Source: Haemaphysalis longicornis (lineage: Eukaryota > Arthropoda > Arachnida > Ixodida > Ixodidae). From it: a stretch of 64,000 bases of DNA. The notes under the pieces were generated by a model. It made no database searches. It was not told the origin of the DNA and worked only from the letters and a program-made list of their open reading frames with translations. This document shows positions 22,001 to 31,455 of this stretch, piece after piece (position 1 is the stretch's first letter; every line of letters starts with the position of its first letter). The position numbers and the translations under genes were made by a program. The stretch lies in the NCBI GenBank assembly GCA_013339765.2, contig CM023452.1, positions 158,604,977 to 158,668,976 on the forward strand, in the 5' to 3' direction.

Positions 22001-23811
22001 TCGCACTCGCAGCTTCCAATACCGAGACAGCAAAATTTCTGGCTTCTGTATTCATGACTCTTTTCTTGGTTCTCTGGCAATTATAAACACGGGAAAATAT
22101 ACGAGCCAGGGGGCAAGAATTAGATAATTTCTTTTGCTGTATATTGAAGTACCGCCAAAATACAAAATGTCATACCATGATTACACGACTTCGCTTATAT
22201 GCCAACAGCATTATTTTTTGACCCCGCGAAACAAAAATCTTCTTTTCTGGGTGGTTGTTGTTTTTTTTCGTGTTTTATTTTTTTTTTTTGCGGCGAGGGG
22301 CGCAATGATCGGGCCGCCGTGAAATTATTTTTGTTTCGTTTAGGTATCAAGATTGTACTCTACGAAACTGCACCGAGGCACATTAGGCAACAATATATAT
22401 AGAAAATCTATTCTTTTACGTTTAAAAGTCACCGAGCACGTGGTCTCTCTCTTCCTTATGAACATATGGCGCTGTTTATACGTTTATACTACGCCCTCTA
22501 GGCACCATTACGGACAATCATTGCCTTCTAGCCATCTCAACTGCACAGTTTATTCGCTTTGGCAGCAGCATTGGGTGCCTCTTTCTCCTTTGGTTGTCCA
22601 TTAGTTTCCAGAATAACCGCTGCTGTACTTCCGATTCATTATTCCTTGCTGGTTCGTCGGCCTTGCACTGCTTTCACACTCCATTAGCAAGACGTGCAGG
22701 CGGTGAGCGGCAGCTGTCAGAAGCCGGAAAACGGGTGCGGTGGGCTGTGGTAACGGTGGTGTGTCACCACAATCGTAGCAAATCGCCCCGCCGTCATGGT
22801 GCTCAGATAGTCCCCCACCTTCAGAGTGTTTTCATCACGCTGTGCTCGGTCACTGTGTGGCCACCAAGTTTGCGCTACAGATCCGCAGCATGTCCATCCT
22901 AATGCTTACAGAAAGTTGGAGAGACTGCCGTGTAGAAGATGCAGATGGCTCCAGTGATAGGTGCTCGTGGGCTAGTTGGGTGCATTATGATTTATGGATT
23001 GTGCCACTAACTGGACACACAAAATACGAAAGACAAACACTGCCGTACTCATAACAGTTTATTTGAAGCAAAGGAAGCTGCCCTAAATAGGCTTTTACTT
23101 ATATAGCAAAATATAAACCAGATAGCAAAAGAGATTAACCCCAGAACAGTTAGCGTCCGCCTTCCGTGTGCTCTCTCCAAAAAATGCTATTTTTTTCCAA
23201 ACAGTAATGATAACTTGTTCATTCAGGCGCTCTTGTGATTTTTATAGATTTAGGACGCTTCTTAAAGCTCACCCACCAGAGTGTCGCGCAATCTTCATCA
23301 TACTAGTTTCGTTAGGCGTGGCGTACAACCACAATCACGACAATGAACGTGAATACGTGATACCAGTTCCGTTCTTGATTAAAAATCCGTGCACTCAGAG
23401 GCAATCATTTATGGAAGCTTCCACTTTGCAGAGTGTATATATTGTCACATTTCAGTGGTTATGATATACAATACTAACTTTGCATCCGACGTATTTCATG
23501 GCGGGTTTGTTGCCGCAAAAACTAGGCTTCATTTTTCCGCTGATACGGCTGTAACAAGCCAACCTAGCTGCTGCATACAGTACAGGAAATAACGATTATA
23601 CATACCAAAAAATTGACCTTAAAGAATGCAATGTATATGATGCCTTTACATTCTGTTAATGAGCAGTCGTGGCCATGTAGAAAAGCTTGAAAAAAGTGTA
23701 GACGCATCGAGCGCAAAATTGAGTTTCTGATGGTGGTGTAGCTGTCCGTTGTATGCGCAGGGTATCAGCCTCTTTTCACTGCCACATTCTGGATTGATTT
23801 TTTTGCTGAGC
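19018..23811. other. No recognisable gene; one exon candidate inside
   Basis: Nearly 4.8 kb with no domain or repeat that I can name, apart from the exon candidate at 19903-19966. Open frames of 121-122 codons at 21242-21610 and 21762-22127 have mixed composition and no motif. Poly-T runs occur near 22259-22290, and a moderately GC-rich patch lies at 22680-22930. Confidence 0.5.
19903..19966 (+). other. Candidate internal exon (64 bp)
   Basis: The segment is bounded by AACGTTTTCAG on the left and GACAG|GTGAGTTGG on the right, the latter a near-ideal 5' splice site. One frame stays open and encodes IFHAAITFAVAPVSIAVAAR, a hydrophobic stretch that could be part of a membrane helix. The polypyrimidine tract before the acceptor is weak (AAAAAAATAGTTGTGAACG). 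The phases would be 2 in and 0 out. No neighbouring exon could be joined to it, so it remains a signal-level candidate. Confidence 0.25.
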
Positions 23812-24028
23812 TTAACACGACTACGCTACGTAGGCGATGAGGAGCGCCTTAGGGAGGGCGCTGGATTTATTTTGACCACCCTGGGTATCTTTAGCGTGCA
23901 CCGAATCTCGAACACACGGACGTTTTTGCTGTTCGACTCCATCAGAAAGCGGTAGCCGCTGCCGGGATTTGAGCCCACGTCCTTAGTCTCCGCAGCACTA
24001 CGCAATAGCCACTGAGCCACAGCGGCGG
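23812..24028 (-). mobile_element. Ruka-type SINE (old copy, minus)
   Basis: Read on the minus strand it starts at the CCGCCGCTGTGGCTCAGTGG box-A region (24028-24009), continues through a box-B-like GGGCTCAAATCCCGGC and the SINE body, and ends near 23812 with GGCGATGAGG-type and CGTAGTCG-type sequence. It has many more substitutions than the copies at 10.9, 47.8 and 57.2 kb, and the ATCA tail and target duplication are no longer visible. It marks an older round of SINE spread. Confidence 0.8.
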
Positions 24029-26161
24029 GTAACTATATATCCGACACAGGCGTTCAGTATCGAGGGAGTTCTAGCATTTCACTGGGTATTTTATTTCATT
24101 CCCTTGTTCCAGTGGGTTTATTTTTCTTAGCTCTTTTTTAATTTTTAATGGCTAGTGTGCCCAGAATTGTTGCGCCCGACAATACAGAAATAAATGCACT
24201 GATAAAAAAGAGCAAATTTCTACTAGATAACAATGTCTGTATCTTGACCGTGTTAGCAAAGTACAATAAGACAGGGAGCTAGTCAGCTCCGACGGGGCAT
24301 ACGTTGTCAAATGCCCCGGGGTAAAAACGCAAACTTGCCCGGAAACAAATGCTGCCAGCGCCGTTTGCATAGACATTCAAAGCAATAAATTTTCATCAGA
24401 AAGTAACCTCTTTCTTTGTTTTACGGCGCATTCTTTTGTGTAAGGGTTGGTGGCGTTAAAAACGCAGTAAGCAGAACTAAAAACGAGCTCCTTGCTCACT
24501 CGGTGCGTCCTTGCACTTCATATCGACTGTTTTGACCAATCAGAGCCACTTTCGTTAACAAAATATTACTGTTACAGAGGCAACAACAAACGCTTAAAGG
24601 CGCCCAAAAGTTACCAAAACTCATCAGACACAGCCGTTTCACAGATAATGTGATTACATACAGCCCCCGTGTTCTTTCCCAATTACGATCCAAGAGCATG
24701 TATCATGTCCGCATTTCCTTAGTACTGGAGGCAACAATTAACGCTCGAGATGAAGGGGTAGAGTGAAAACAAGAAAAGAGTATTGCGGCGGGTCGAAGAG
24801 GCGAACTGGAAAAGGAGAAGACAAAGATTGTTGCGCTGACCCTCCAGTCAAGAAGACCGGTTGAGGTGAGGAGAAAGGTGTGAAGACAGCGTCTGGGCAC
24901 CAAGCATGCGGTTCCGTGGTTGTGACACCACGGAAATGGAAGGTGTGCCAGTTCGCCTGCAGTAGCGGTAATTGCAGCTGCACGCGTGGTGGGGCGAACC
25001 ACGGCCCCGCTCTTGTAGGCACGGTGCGGCGGTGCTGCTGTATTACGACGTCGTGGATATGGTATTCTTAAAACTGCAATTAGCGTGTTAGGGCACACAA
25101 CTAATGGAACCTGGTCAGACGGGGAGTGGGTTAAGGCAGCAGCAAAATAGACAGCAACAAATCCCTTCCAAAAACACTTTGGAAACATTCAACTTCCTTA
25201 GAGGGCATTTGGCCCATTGATTTTACTTAGGATAATATTGAAACCATTATCGGTTTAGACGGTTGAAAAATTACTCCTCACTATGTAATATTCCCCCTGG
25301 AACCGTAAGATCATGCTTTATTTCACTGATAATTAGACATGAAGCCGAAATATTTGAGCAATGTGAGGTCACCCTGTTCGCCGCGCGTATTGTCCCAAAA
25401 TCCTTTGCGAGATTCTGGCCAGCGGGTACCACATTTTGAAAGGTGTTTGGGCCACTCTTGCCTGATAAGTGTTTTGCAATGCATATTGGAGGTATTCATG
25501 TGTTCAGAAGTACGGGTGCCTGGAATTTGTCGTGATAACTGGAGATTCTTTAAGTGAAAACTACTTAAATGTGCTTCAAATTGGGCTTTTACTGATGAGT
25601 TTTGGGCAAAAGCTTACCATCTCATTTTAGAGCTCTGGTGGCGTTGTAACTATTTTTAATGAAAATAACGTTTTATGTGACGATAAAAGATTTCCGTTTA
25701 ATAACGTTTTGCACAGTGGTTTAATTTAAAGTATACGCATACAATTGCCCTCCAGCTGCGCAAAATGTCTCGTTGCACCAACACGCTCCCTGTGGTGCAT
25801 GTGTTAGCATAGTTTCGCCACGCTTTTCGCAGATATTTTGACGTTATTTCCCACGTGCCGGGGAGGTTCATCTAATAAACGCTTATGGGACGAGAACTAC
25901 ATGCAATAACTTCGTTTAACATGCCTCGTCTGGGGTGAATTTATTACTTGTGATCTTGCTGGCTCTCCACTTTGCAGAAAAGCTTATTAGCTTAACGGTT
26001 GAAGTGCTCGTCATAAATAACTCAATGTTTTAACATAATACTTAACAGAATAAATACCTGCAGAGCAGAATGCAAGGAAATCAACGGGGGATAGCTTTTA
26101 TTGTTTCTCTTTTTTGTTATAATATGGTTAGTAATGCTGACAGCATTTCTTATTTTGGCAG

Positions 26162-26280
26162 GAGTAAAGTTCAGAAAAACGTGATTCCAGCGAGGAGATG
26201 CCGCACAGGCCTTCTCATTAATTGTGGAAGGCCTTGCCATTTCATCTTAGAGGCAGAGGGTGTTCCCACTGCCTTCAAAG
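26162..26280 (+). other. Candidate internal exon (119 bp)
   Basis: A 3' splice-like TTCTTATTTTGGCAG ends at 26161 and CTTCAAAG|GTATTCGG follows at 26280. Of the three frames only one is open, encoding SKVQKNVIPARRCRTGLL followed by INCGRPCHFILEAEGVP. The spaced cysteines could suit a small cysteine-rich domain, but no family is evident. Intron phases would be 2 and 1, which does not fit the candidate at 19903-19966. The whole frame (26070-26354) is only 95 codons, so chance is a real possibility. Confidence 0.2.
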
Positions 26281-27044
26281 GTATTCGGTCTTTTAATGAA
26301 ACTGCAGCTTATGCTTCAGGGCTGTATAAATCCCCCCTACCAGGATCCTTCAGCTAACCGGGTTTCTTTCTTTTTAACTTACTTATCAAAGAAATTGGAG
26401 ACAAGTCACTACGGCTTCAAATTGCGAAGGCTTTCAAGGCTTTTGGTATGGCGTCAGATTGACAGACGCACGTTATTTTAAAACACATTAGATCTCGCTG
26501 ACTTCAAAATAAAACGGAATGGTGTGGCTAAAATAAGTCTGCAGCTGCAACATTTATGCTTTTTTGTGTACGCAGATTAACCATGCCGCAGCATCTACTC
26601 TTTTTTTATTTCTTGAATCGCACAAATTTTTTTGTATAAAAGAGGCGGCGTCGCAAAGGCAAATGACATTTTTTGGGGGATATCAGTTGTGATGGTTATG
26701 TGAGCTAACATTTGCCGCGACCTTCATTGCGTAGAAAGGCGTTTTCCATTGCTTTAGCAGGAAATACGGCGGCGTTAAATATTTCTGCTGCCCCTACTGT
26801 TCCTGTTATGTAGTAAGAGCAGCGCATGAATATCTTTGAATAATGGCGCCGAGCCAAACCGAAGAAATCTGTGTCACGGACTTTCGTGCTGGTCAGTTGA
26901 TTGTTGGTAAGTGTATATCAATGCTGACCACAGAAATCGACAGACAATATTTAAACCTTTTTATTCCTGAGCGTTTCATATCACGTTTATTTTTTCGGTC
27001 TCTTCCTCTCCGTCACCATATTCGCGTGCCTCCTTACTTTGCAG

Positions 27045-27257
27045 GGCCAGCTGTTCGGATGGATGTATTTCGCATTTCTCATTTTTCTCTGTATTGTATT
27101 TGCATGCCACCTAACACGTTGCCTTAGAACCGTATTGCCAGCGCAAAAAGACGGAGAAAAAGAAATAAGCATACAGGACAATCGGTACCGATTTTACTGT
27201 CTGCTTTTTTTTGGTCCCTGCCTATCCCTCGCAATATGGTTCCAAGTCGCAACCAAC
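27045..27257 (+). other. Candidate exon encoding a membrane-like segment
   Basis: The left side has a good acceptor, CTCCTTACTTTGCAG, ending at 27044. The frame that follows reads GQLFGWMYFAFLIFLCIVFA then CHLTRCLRTVLPAQ: one strongly hydrophobic segment of about 20 residues followed by basic residues, then a second hydrophobic stretch before the stop at 27258-27260. This looks like a transmembrane helix with a cytoplasmic positive end. No family can be assigned. T-rich DNA easily encodes phenylalanine and leucine, which weakens the case. Confidence 0.25.
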
Positions 27258-27783
27258 TAGCCCAAACCTTAGCCATATTGTTGTTCAACATGTTCCACAA
27301 GATGAGAACATAAATTTGGTTCATAATTGCTTTCGCGGCCAATCATAACGTCGCGCGAGAGAAAATATACGCCAGGAAATACGCGCAACCGCGTTAACAA
27401 CCCATGGCAATTCACGGGAATGTAAATGTTAAGCCCGCACGCAACTGTCTTCGCATGGAATGGGGGGACTCATGCTGACTTCACGGCTGTGTTACGGAAG
27501 CTAATGACAACTACAATAACGCCTCGTTTCGGGCGACTTAGCCAAGTAATAGAAGCGGACCTTTTCAACAAAGCAATACCGGCGTGCCTCGCGTAGATGG
27601 GAGAAATGTACAATAGAGACAAAAATATATAAACGTGACGAAAACTACTTTGTCTTCTTTTATAGGCCAGTGTAATGTACATATAAATTAAAGGAAAAAA
27701 ATAAGCACAGCTTGCACTAGCGGTACAAAGCTGGAGAAACAGCACAGGTGGCAGCCTCTGTGTCTTCGTCAGGGACCCTACTG

Positions 27784-27885
27784 TTCCTGCAGCAGCAGAT
27801 GCTGACTAGGTTCACTGCAGGACGAAGGCCTTTCCCATGTACATCCAACCACTCCCTTCGGCGCCACTTGAGTCCACCAAAAAGG
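27784..27885 (-). mobile_element. Diverged RTE 3' end (minus)
   Basis: On the minus strand the sequence reads ATGTACATGGGAAAGGCCTT followed by CGTCCTGCAGTGAACCTAG, which parallels the final coding block and stop region of the RTE element (ATAATGGGAGAGGCCTTTGC followed by CCTGCAGTGGGCGTAG at about 43828-43862). It then has GCATCTGCTGCTGC where the intact element has its GAT-repeat tail. It is a short, old, 5'-truncated copy. Confidence 0.5.
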
Positions 27886-29729
27886 TGGAATCAAGTTAAA
27901 CGTTTTTTTATGTCGACAGTACATTGAGTGATTGGCCGTCTTCTTTTTCGACACCGTCTTCTTTCTCGGTGTCCACTATGTCACCCTGGCAGCCACGAAT
28001 GTCATTTCACCTAAATAAGTCGCTAACTGAACTCCATTACTTCTTTTTTATTCGAACTATATCTACTACCCTGGTTAAGTCTCTCGTACGGGAAACTCGC
28101 TTCCTGTCCGTAAGACTTTCCCTGATGCCTGTTAGTTCCATGACGAGTTGACCCAACCTAAGTTTGCTTTCAAGATGTTTAGTTAGGCGCTAAGTACTCC
28201 CATATCATCACGTCACATTTATTTCTGAACTTGCCGCTGGAAGATCTCCGTGACTGGCGGGCACTGATAGTTTCGTCCACTGGCATGCATATCTCTCCCA
28301 ATGTGAACGATGTGAGATCATCCTAGAACCCGCGGCCAGTTCAAAAGCCATCGCCCGCGCTATCTACACAGTATTAAAGCAAGCCGGATTTGTAGTTTCC
28401 TTGGGTGTATGTTCTGGAAGGAATGTATCAGCTAGATCAACAAAGACTGTTCTCGACGCATTCTGTGGTGTGCACGTTCGTTCCCGGTGGTGGAATGGGG
28501 TGGTGTGTGCGTGCGGGAGCACGAACAGGATACTTGAAGTGGCAATCGGATCAACAACCAGCGTAGGACTTGTCGGCGCATAGAAGTGTTGCACTGTTAG
28601 AGCAACCAATCTTTCTACACAGCAAGGTGAACGTAAAAATGGTAGGGAGGCTTCCTGGCCTGTACTTCGTACTGCAGTAGGCGCATAGTCGATTTAATCA
28701 GCTAGCGCCATGATGTTCGTCAAAGCACGGAATTTCAATTTTGATGTAAAACTGCAACCCGCGCGGACTGTGACGTGGTGGTCGTGGCGTGAAAGTGAAC
28801 CTGCTTATGTCATGCTGCAATCATGGGCTAAAAGCAACCCGCCTAATGTCTTCATTGTTCATAATTAAATATTCCAGAAGCTGAGCTTTGCTTCAAACTA
28901 GGAAGGAGTGCGTAGAAGTGAAGCTAGTCTTTTGTGGAATAGCTTCATCATTTGCAGCGTTGAGATTGCATGTATTTTTTTGCAAACAGTACATTGCTGT
29001 ACAAACTGGCTATGCACATTAATTTATTTTATTTGTTTTTCAGCAGTTTCCAGTTCCAGAAAAGCTCTCAATAGCGTGAAACACTCCGCGAAGGTGTTGC
29101 TTAAAGTAGTAATCACGCGCTTCGCTGGCCGTCAAGCTGGGAAGAAAATGGCCCCATCGTTTTCTGGAACATTCACGGCCGCGGTACTACGCACAGCAAG
29201 GCACTGCCGCGCGCCCCGCGATTTAGGGAAAGGTATTAAAAGCGGGGCGATATACTCACACAAAGTTTACTGCACCGAAAGCATGAATTTCACTCGGGTT
29301 CCTAAGCGCCTTTCACTCTCGTCATCTCATTTACATTCTTGTAGTAACATTTATTTTTCTTGTCTTAGGCTTTCCTGAGCTTTACATTTTCTTCATGTCC
29401 AAACACCTAGCGTATTTTTTTCTTTTGGCGAGTCCTGATTTATTTTATTGGAGACGTCATACGTGAGTGCCGTGGCTTTTCCGCCGTTGTTTCTTCTTGG
29501 GTGGCTACTCATAGCATTCTTATCAACTGTGATACAAACTTGTTAATAACGATATTCGCAAAGAAATGGTGCTGATTTCCTATATTTCAGGTTTCAATAA
29601 ACCGCATGGTTTAAAGAGAGAAAAGAAATAAATTCCGCTTTACAACGTCGAGTCACTTTCTTTGGAATTCGCGCTAATCAGTGAGCGGAATCGGTGCAGG
29701 TGTGGTGGGCTTCTTTTCGAGCTACATAT
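27886..29729. other. No recognisable gene; exon candidate inside
   Basis: There is no transposon signature. The section 28240-28620 is GC-richer than its surroundings, with open frames on both strands, but without a domain. An exon candidate at 29044-29232 is entered separately. Confidence 0.5.
29044..29232 (+). other. Candidate internal exon (189 bp)
   Basis: It is preceded by a strong T-rich acceptor (TTTATTTTATTTGTTTTTCAG, ending at 29043) and followed by GGGAAAG|GTATTA. The enclosing frame is open from 28908 to 29375 and is the longest plus-strand frame here that no transposon explains. The exon part encodes SSSRKALNSVKHSAKVLLKV, then TRFAGRQAGKKMAPSFSGTF and a basic remainder. Its length is a multiple of three with phase 1 at both ends, and it is GC-richer than the DNA on both sides. 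No family is recognised. Confidence 0.3.
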
Positions 29730-29940
29730 AAAATATCAAGGTGGTTTCAACGAACCAGGGCTACTATGACTATAAGGCGTACCGTAATGGAGGCATTTAA
29801 GCCGTCTGGAAGTCTTTTACGTGGCAAAAATATCGCAAACGACAATTGTTGTTTTCCGCGTTCAAAACAAAAATGTCTGCAGTGACCGGGATCGAACCAG
29901 CATCCTTAGGCTCAGTAGCACAATTCCACTGGGCCGGAGT
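29730..29940 (-). mobile_element. Diverged tRNA-derived SINE (minus)
   Basis: On the minus strand GGCCCAGTGGAATTGTGCTA (box-A-like) is followed by TGGTTCGATCCCGGTCAC, an excellent box B, at 29900-29882. Further along, GCCACGTAAAAGACTTCCAG resembles the ACGTTAAAGAACCCCAGG-type segment of tick SINE bodies, followed by a CCTCCATTACGG block. Folding as a functional tRNA is not supported because the acceptor and anticodon arms do not pair convincingly. It may be a SINE subfamily other than Ruka. Confidence 0.55.
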
Positions 29941-30271
29941 GTGGCTGCTACCCGCATATAATGTATACGGTGTTTAATGTGTGCTCAACTGATTTCTATT
30001 TTTTTGAGTTTGATGCGATTTACTTCTCGACGTGAATTATGTAATAATGTATTTGTGTTCCATCTACATGTTTGAGTATTACGTGATGTCCTTTGAATGC
30101 AAATATTTTCTTGTGTTGGGAAGTGGACGTGCACCTACTGAGACAATGAACTAAATGTCTGTTTTGTTCTTTCAAGTTTCGGTTCTGCATTGCTCAGCGA
30201 CGTTAACTTCGTTTCACTAAGTTCTTCCACTAGTCACTCTAAAACACATTTATGTGTGGTGGAGTTTTGGG

Positions 30272-30490
30272 TGACAAATGCTCCGCCGAATGCCTAAACA
30301 TGCCGTCCTCCAGGGGTGTTATGAATGGAGTGATATACTATGTTAAATGCCTGAAAAAACTCCTCTTTTCAGCGGAGTAATAGACAGCACAAAGTACTCT
30401 TCTAAATGTCCCAAAAAGCTCCCCTCCCAAGCGGTGTAATTAAGAGAAAAATAGTCCGCTGAATGGCTGAGAAATCTCTCTTCCTTAGGT
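30272..30490 (+). repeat. Degenerate ~60-bp minisatellite
   Basis: About three and a half units follow one another, starting near 30278, 30337, 30397 and 30450. Each has a CTCCGCC/ACTATGT/ACTCTTCT-type start, then AAATG(C/T)C, a CCAAAAA/TGAAAAA-type A-run, CTCC, and a GCGGNGTAAT-type block. The units differ by 25-35 percent by eye, so the array is old. No open frame spans it. Confidence 0.7.
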
Positions 30491-31259
30491 AAGTTTATAA
30501 AATGTTCCCATTTCAGGGAGGAAATAAAAATCTGCATACGGAGTGCGCTAGAGGACAAGCAATTTACTCCCTAAGCTACGCATTTCGGTTTAGAGTGTAC
30601 CCAAAGGAAATGCTGTCAGCCCGGAATTACCGGATATACGACGTTTTCGTAGTGCTAGGGACCAAGGTCGATTCCGACAAAGGGAATTGTTTTTTTTTCC
30701 TTCTTTCCAACTTGCTGCACACGCCATTGTTCCCAAGCGCTGCTAACCCGTACCCTACTGCCTTTGGGGTGACCAGAGGGTCGGTTTGCTGGTTTCACGG
30801 CGTAACGCTAACGGGTTTTAGTCTCATGAATTCCCTAACACTATTTTTTTTTTCTTGAGGCTTCCTGGCCTTCAGTCTACGACGGGTGGATTTCTGTCGG
30901 CCTAACAAGCCGTGCTGCTAAAAAAGTGAATATTTTATATCCACACGAGATTTCTTTCGTGTACAAGCGATTCCAACAATGTCCGCCATTTCTTCTCTCC
31001 GCTAGAAATCGATATTTTCGCGCCATGTGCACCGCTGTTCGGTACTAAAACCTCATAGAAAGTGCGCAAACACGGCACTGGTGACTGGCGCGATGGTGCT
31101 GTTGTGTGGGGCGAAACTAAAACACTCTTGCTCTGTGTGGCATTACGTAGATTCTCTGGCCGTGTCATTTGTGTGGAATACCACAAATTCTGTGTGCGTT
31201 GATTTCTAATAAAATAAACACCCTGGTATGACACGTTCTAGTGGCATGTGTACGCTTTA
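30491..31259. other. No recognisable gene or repeat
   Basis: The 118-codon frame at 30502-30855 begins inside the last minisatellite unit, has no domain and ends in a poly-T run, so I regard it as chance. The rest is plain AT-rich sequence. Confidence 0.5.
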
Positions 31260-31261
31260 GT

Positions 31262-31455
31262 TTATCGTGTTTGCTTTGTTAAGAGCAAGATATGAAGACG
31301 CACTAGAATGCTTTGTTTGAAGAGTTGGTTCATGGCTTCAAAAATATCAAAAGACGCAAAGGACGAAGACATAGAAACACAGTCGACTTGACGAGGGCTC
31401 GTCGACTCTACTGTGTTTCTCTGTCGTCGTCCTCTGCGCTCTTTTGATTTTTTTT
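31262..31455 (-). mobile_element. Foldback end of a Penelope-like element
   Basis: A hairpin with ~45-base arms occupies 31345-31452: the left arm TCAAAAGACGCAAAGGACGA and following bases is complementary, with few mismatches, to the right arm ending TCCTCTGCGCTCTTTTGA; the loop is a short GAGGGCTC-type segment. On the minus strand it continues into TTGAAGCCATGAACCAACTC, similar to the CACCATGAA... terminus of the Penelope-like element at 57004-57014. Penelope-like copies often carry inverted partial ends, so this is probably such a terminus without coding sequence. A MITE is the alternative. Confidence 0.5.

Larger units (their letters stand above)
24029..27783. other. No recognisable gene; exon candidates at 26.2 and 27.0 kb
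   Basis: The stretch has no transposon end that I recognise. A 161-codon minus-strand open frame (25188-24703) lies in a GC-richer patch; its proline-, serine- and arginine-rich translation has no domain, and I do not call it a gene. Exon candidates at 26162-26280 and 27045-27257 are entered separately. Confidence 0.5.

Noticed and set aside
24703..25188. 161-codon minus-strand open frame in a GC-richer patch
   Set aside because: No domain, no regular composition and no partner exon signals; length is within chance for this base composition.
26843..27257. Two-exon gene joining 26843-26907 to 27045-27257
   Set aside because: The first segment ends in phase 1 and the hydrophobic frame needs phase 0; in the phase that would fit, the first segment contains a stop.
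29880..29905. Possible tRNA gene from a strong box B
   Set aside because: The acceptor and anticodon stems do not pair; it reads better as a tRNA-derived SINE.
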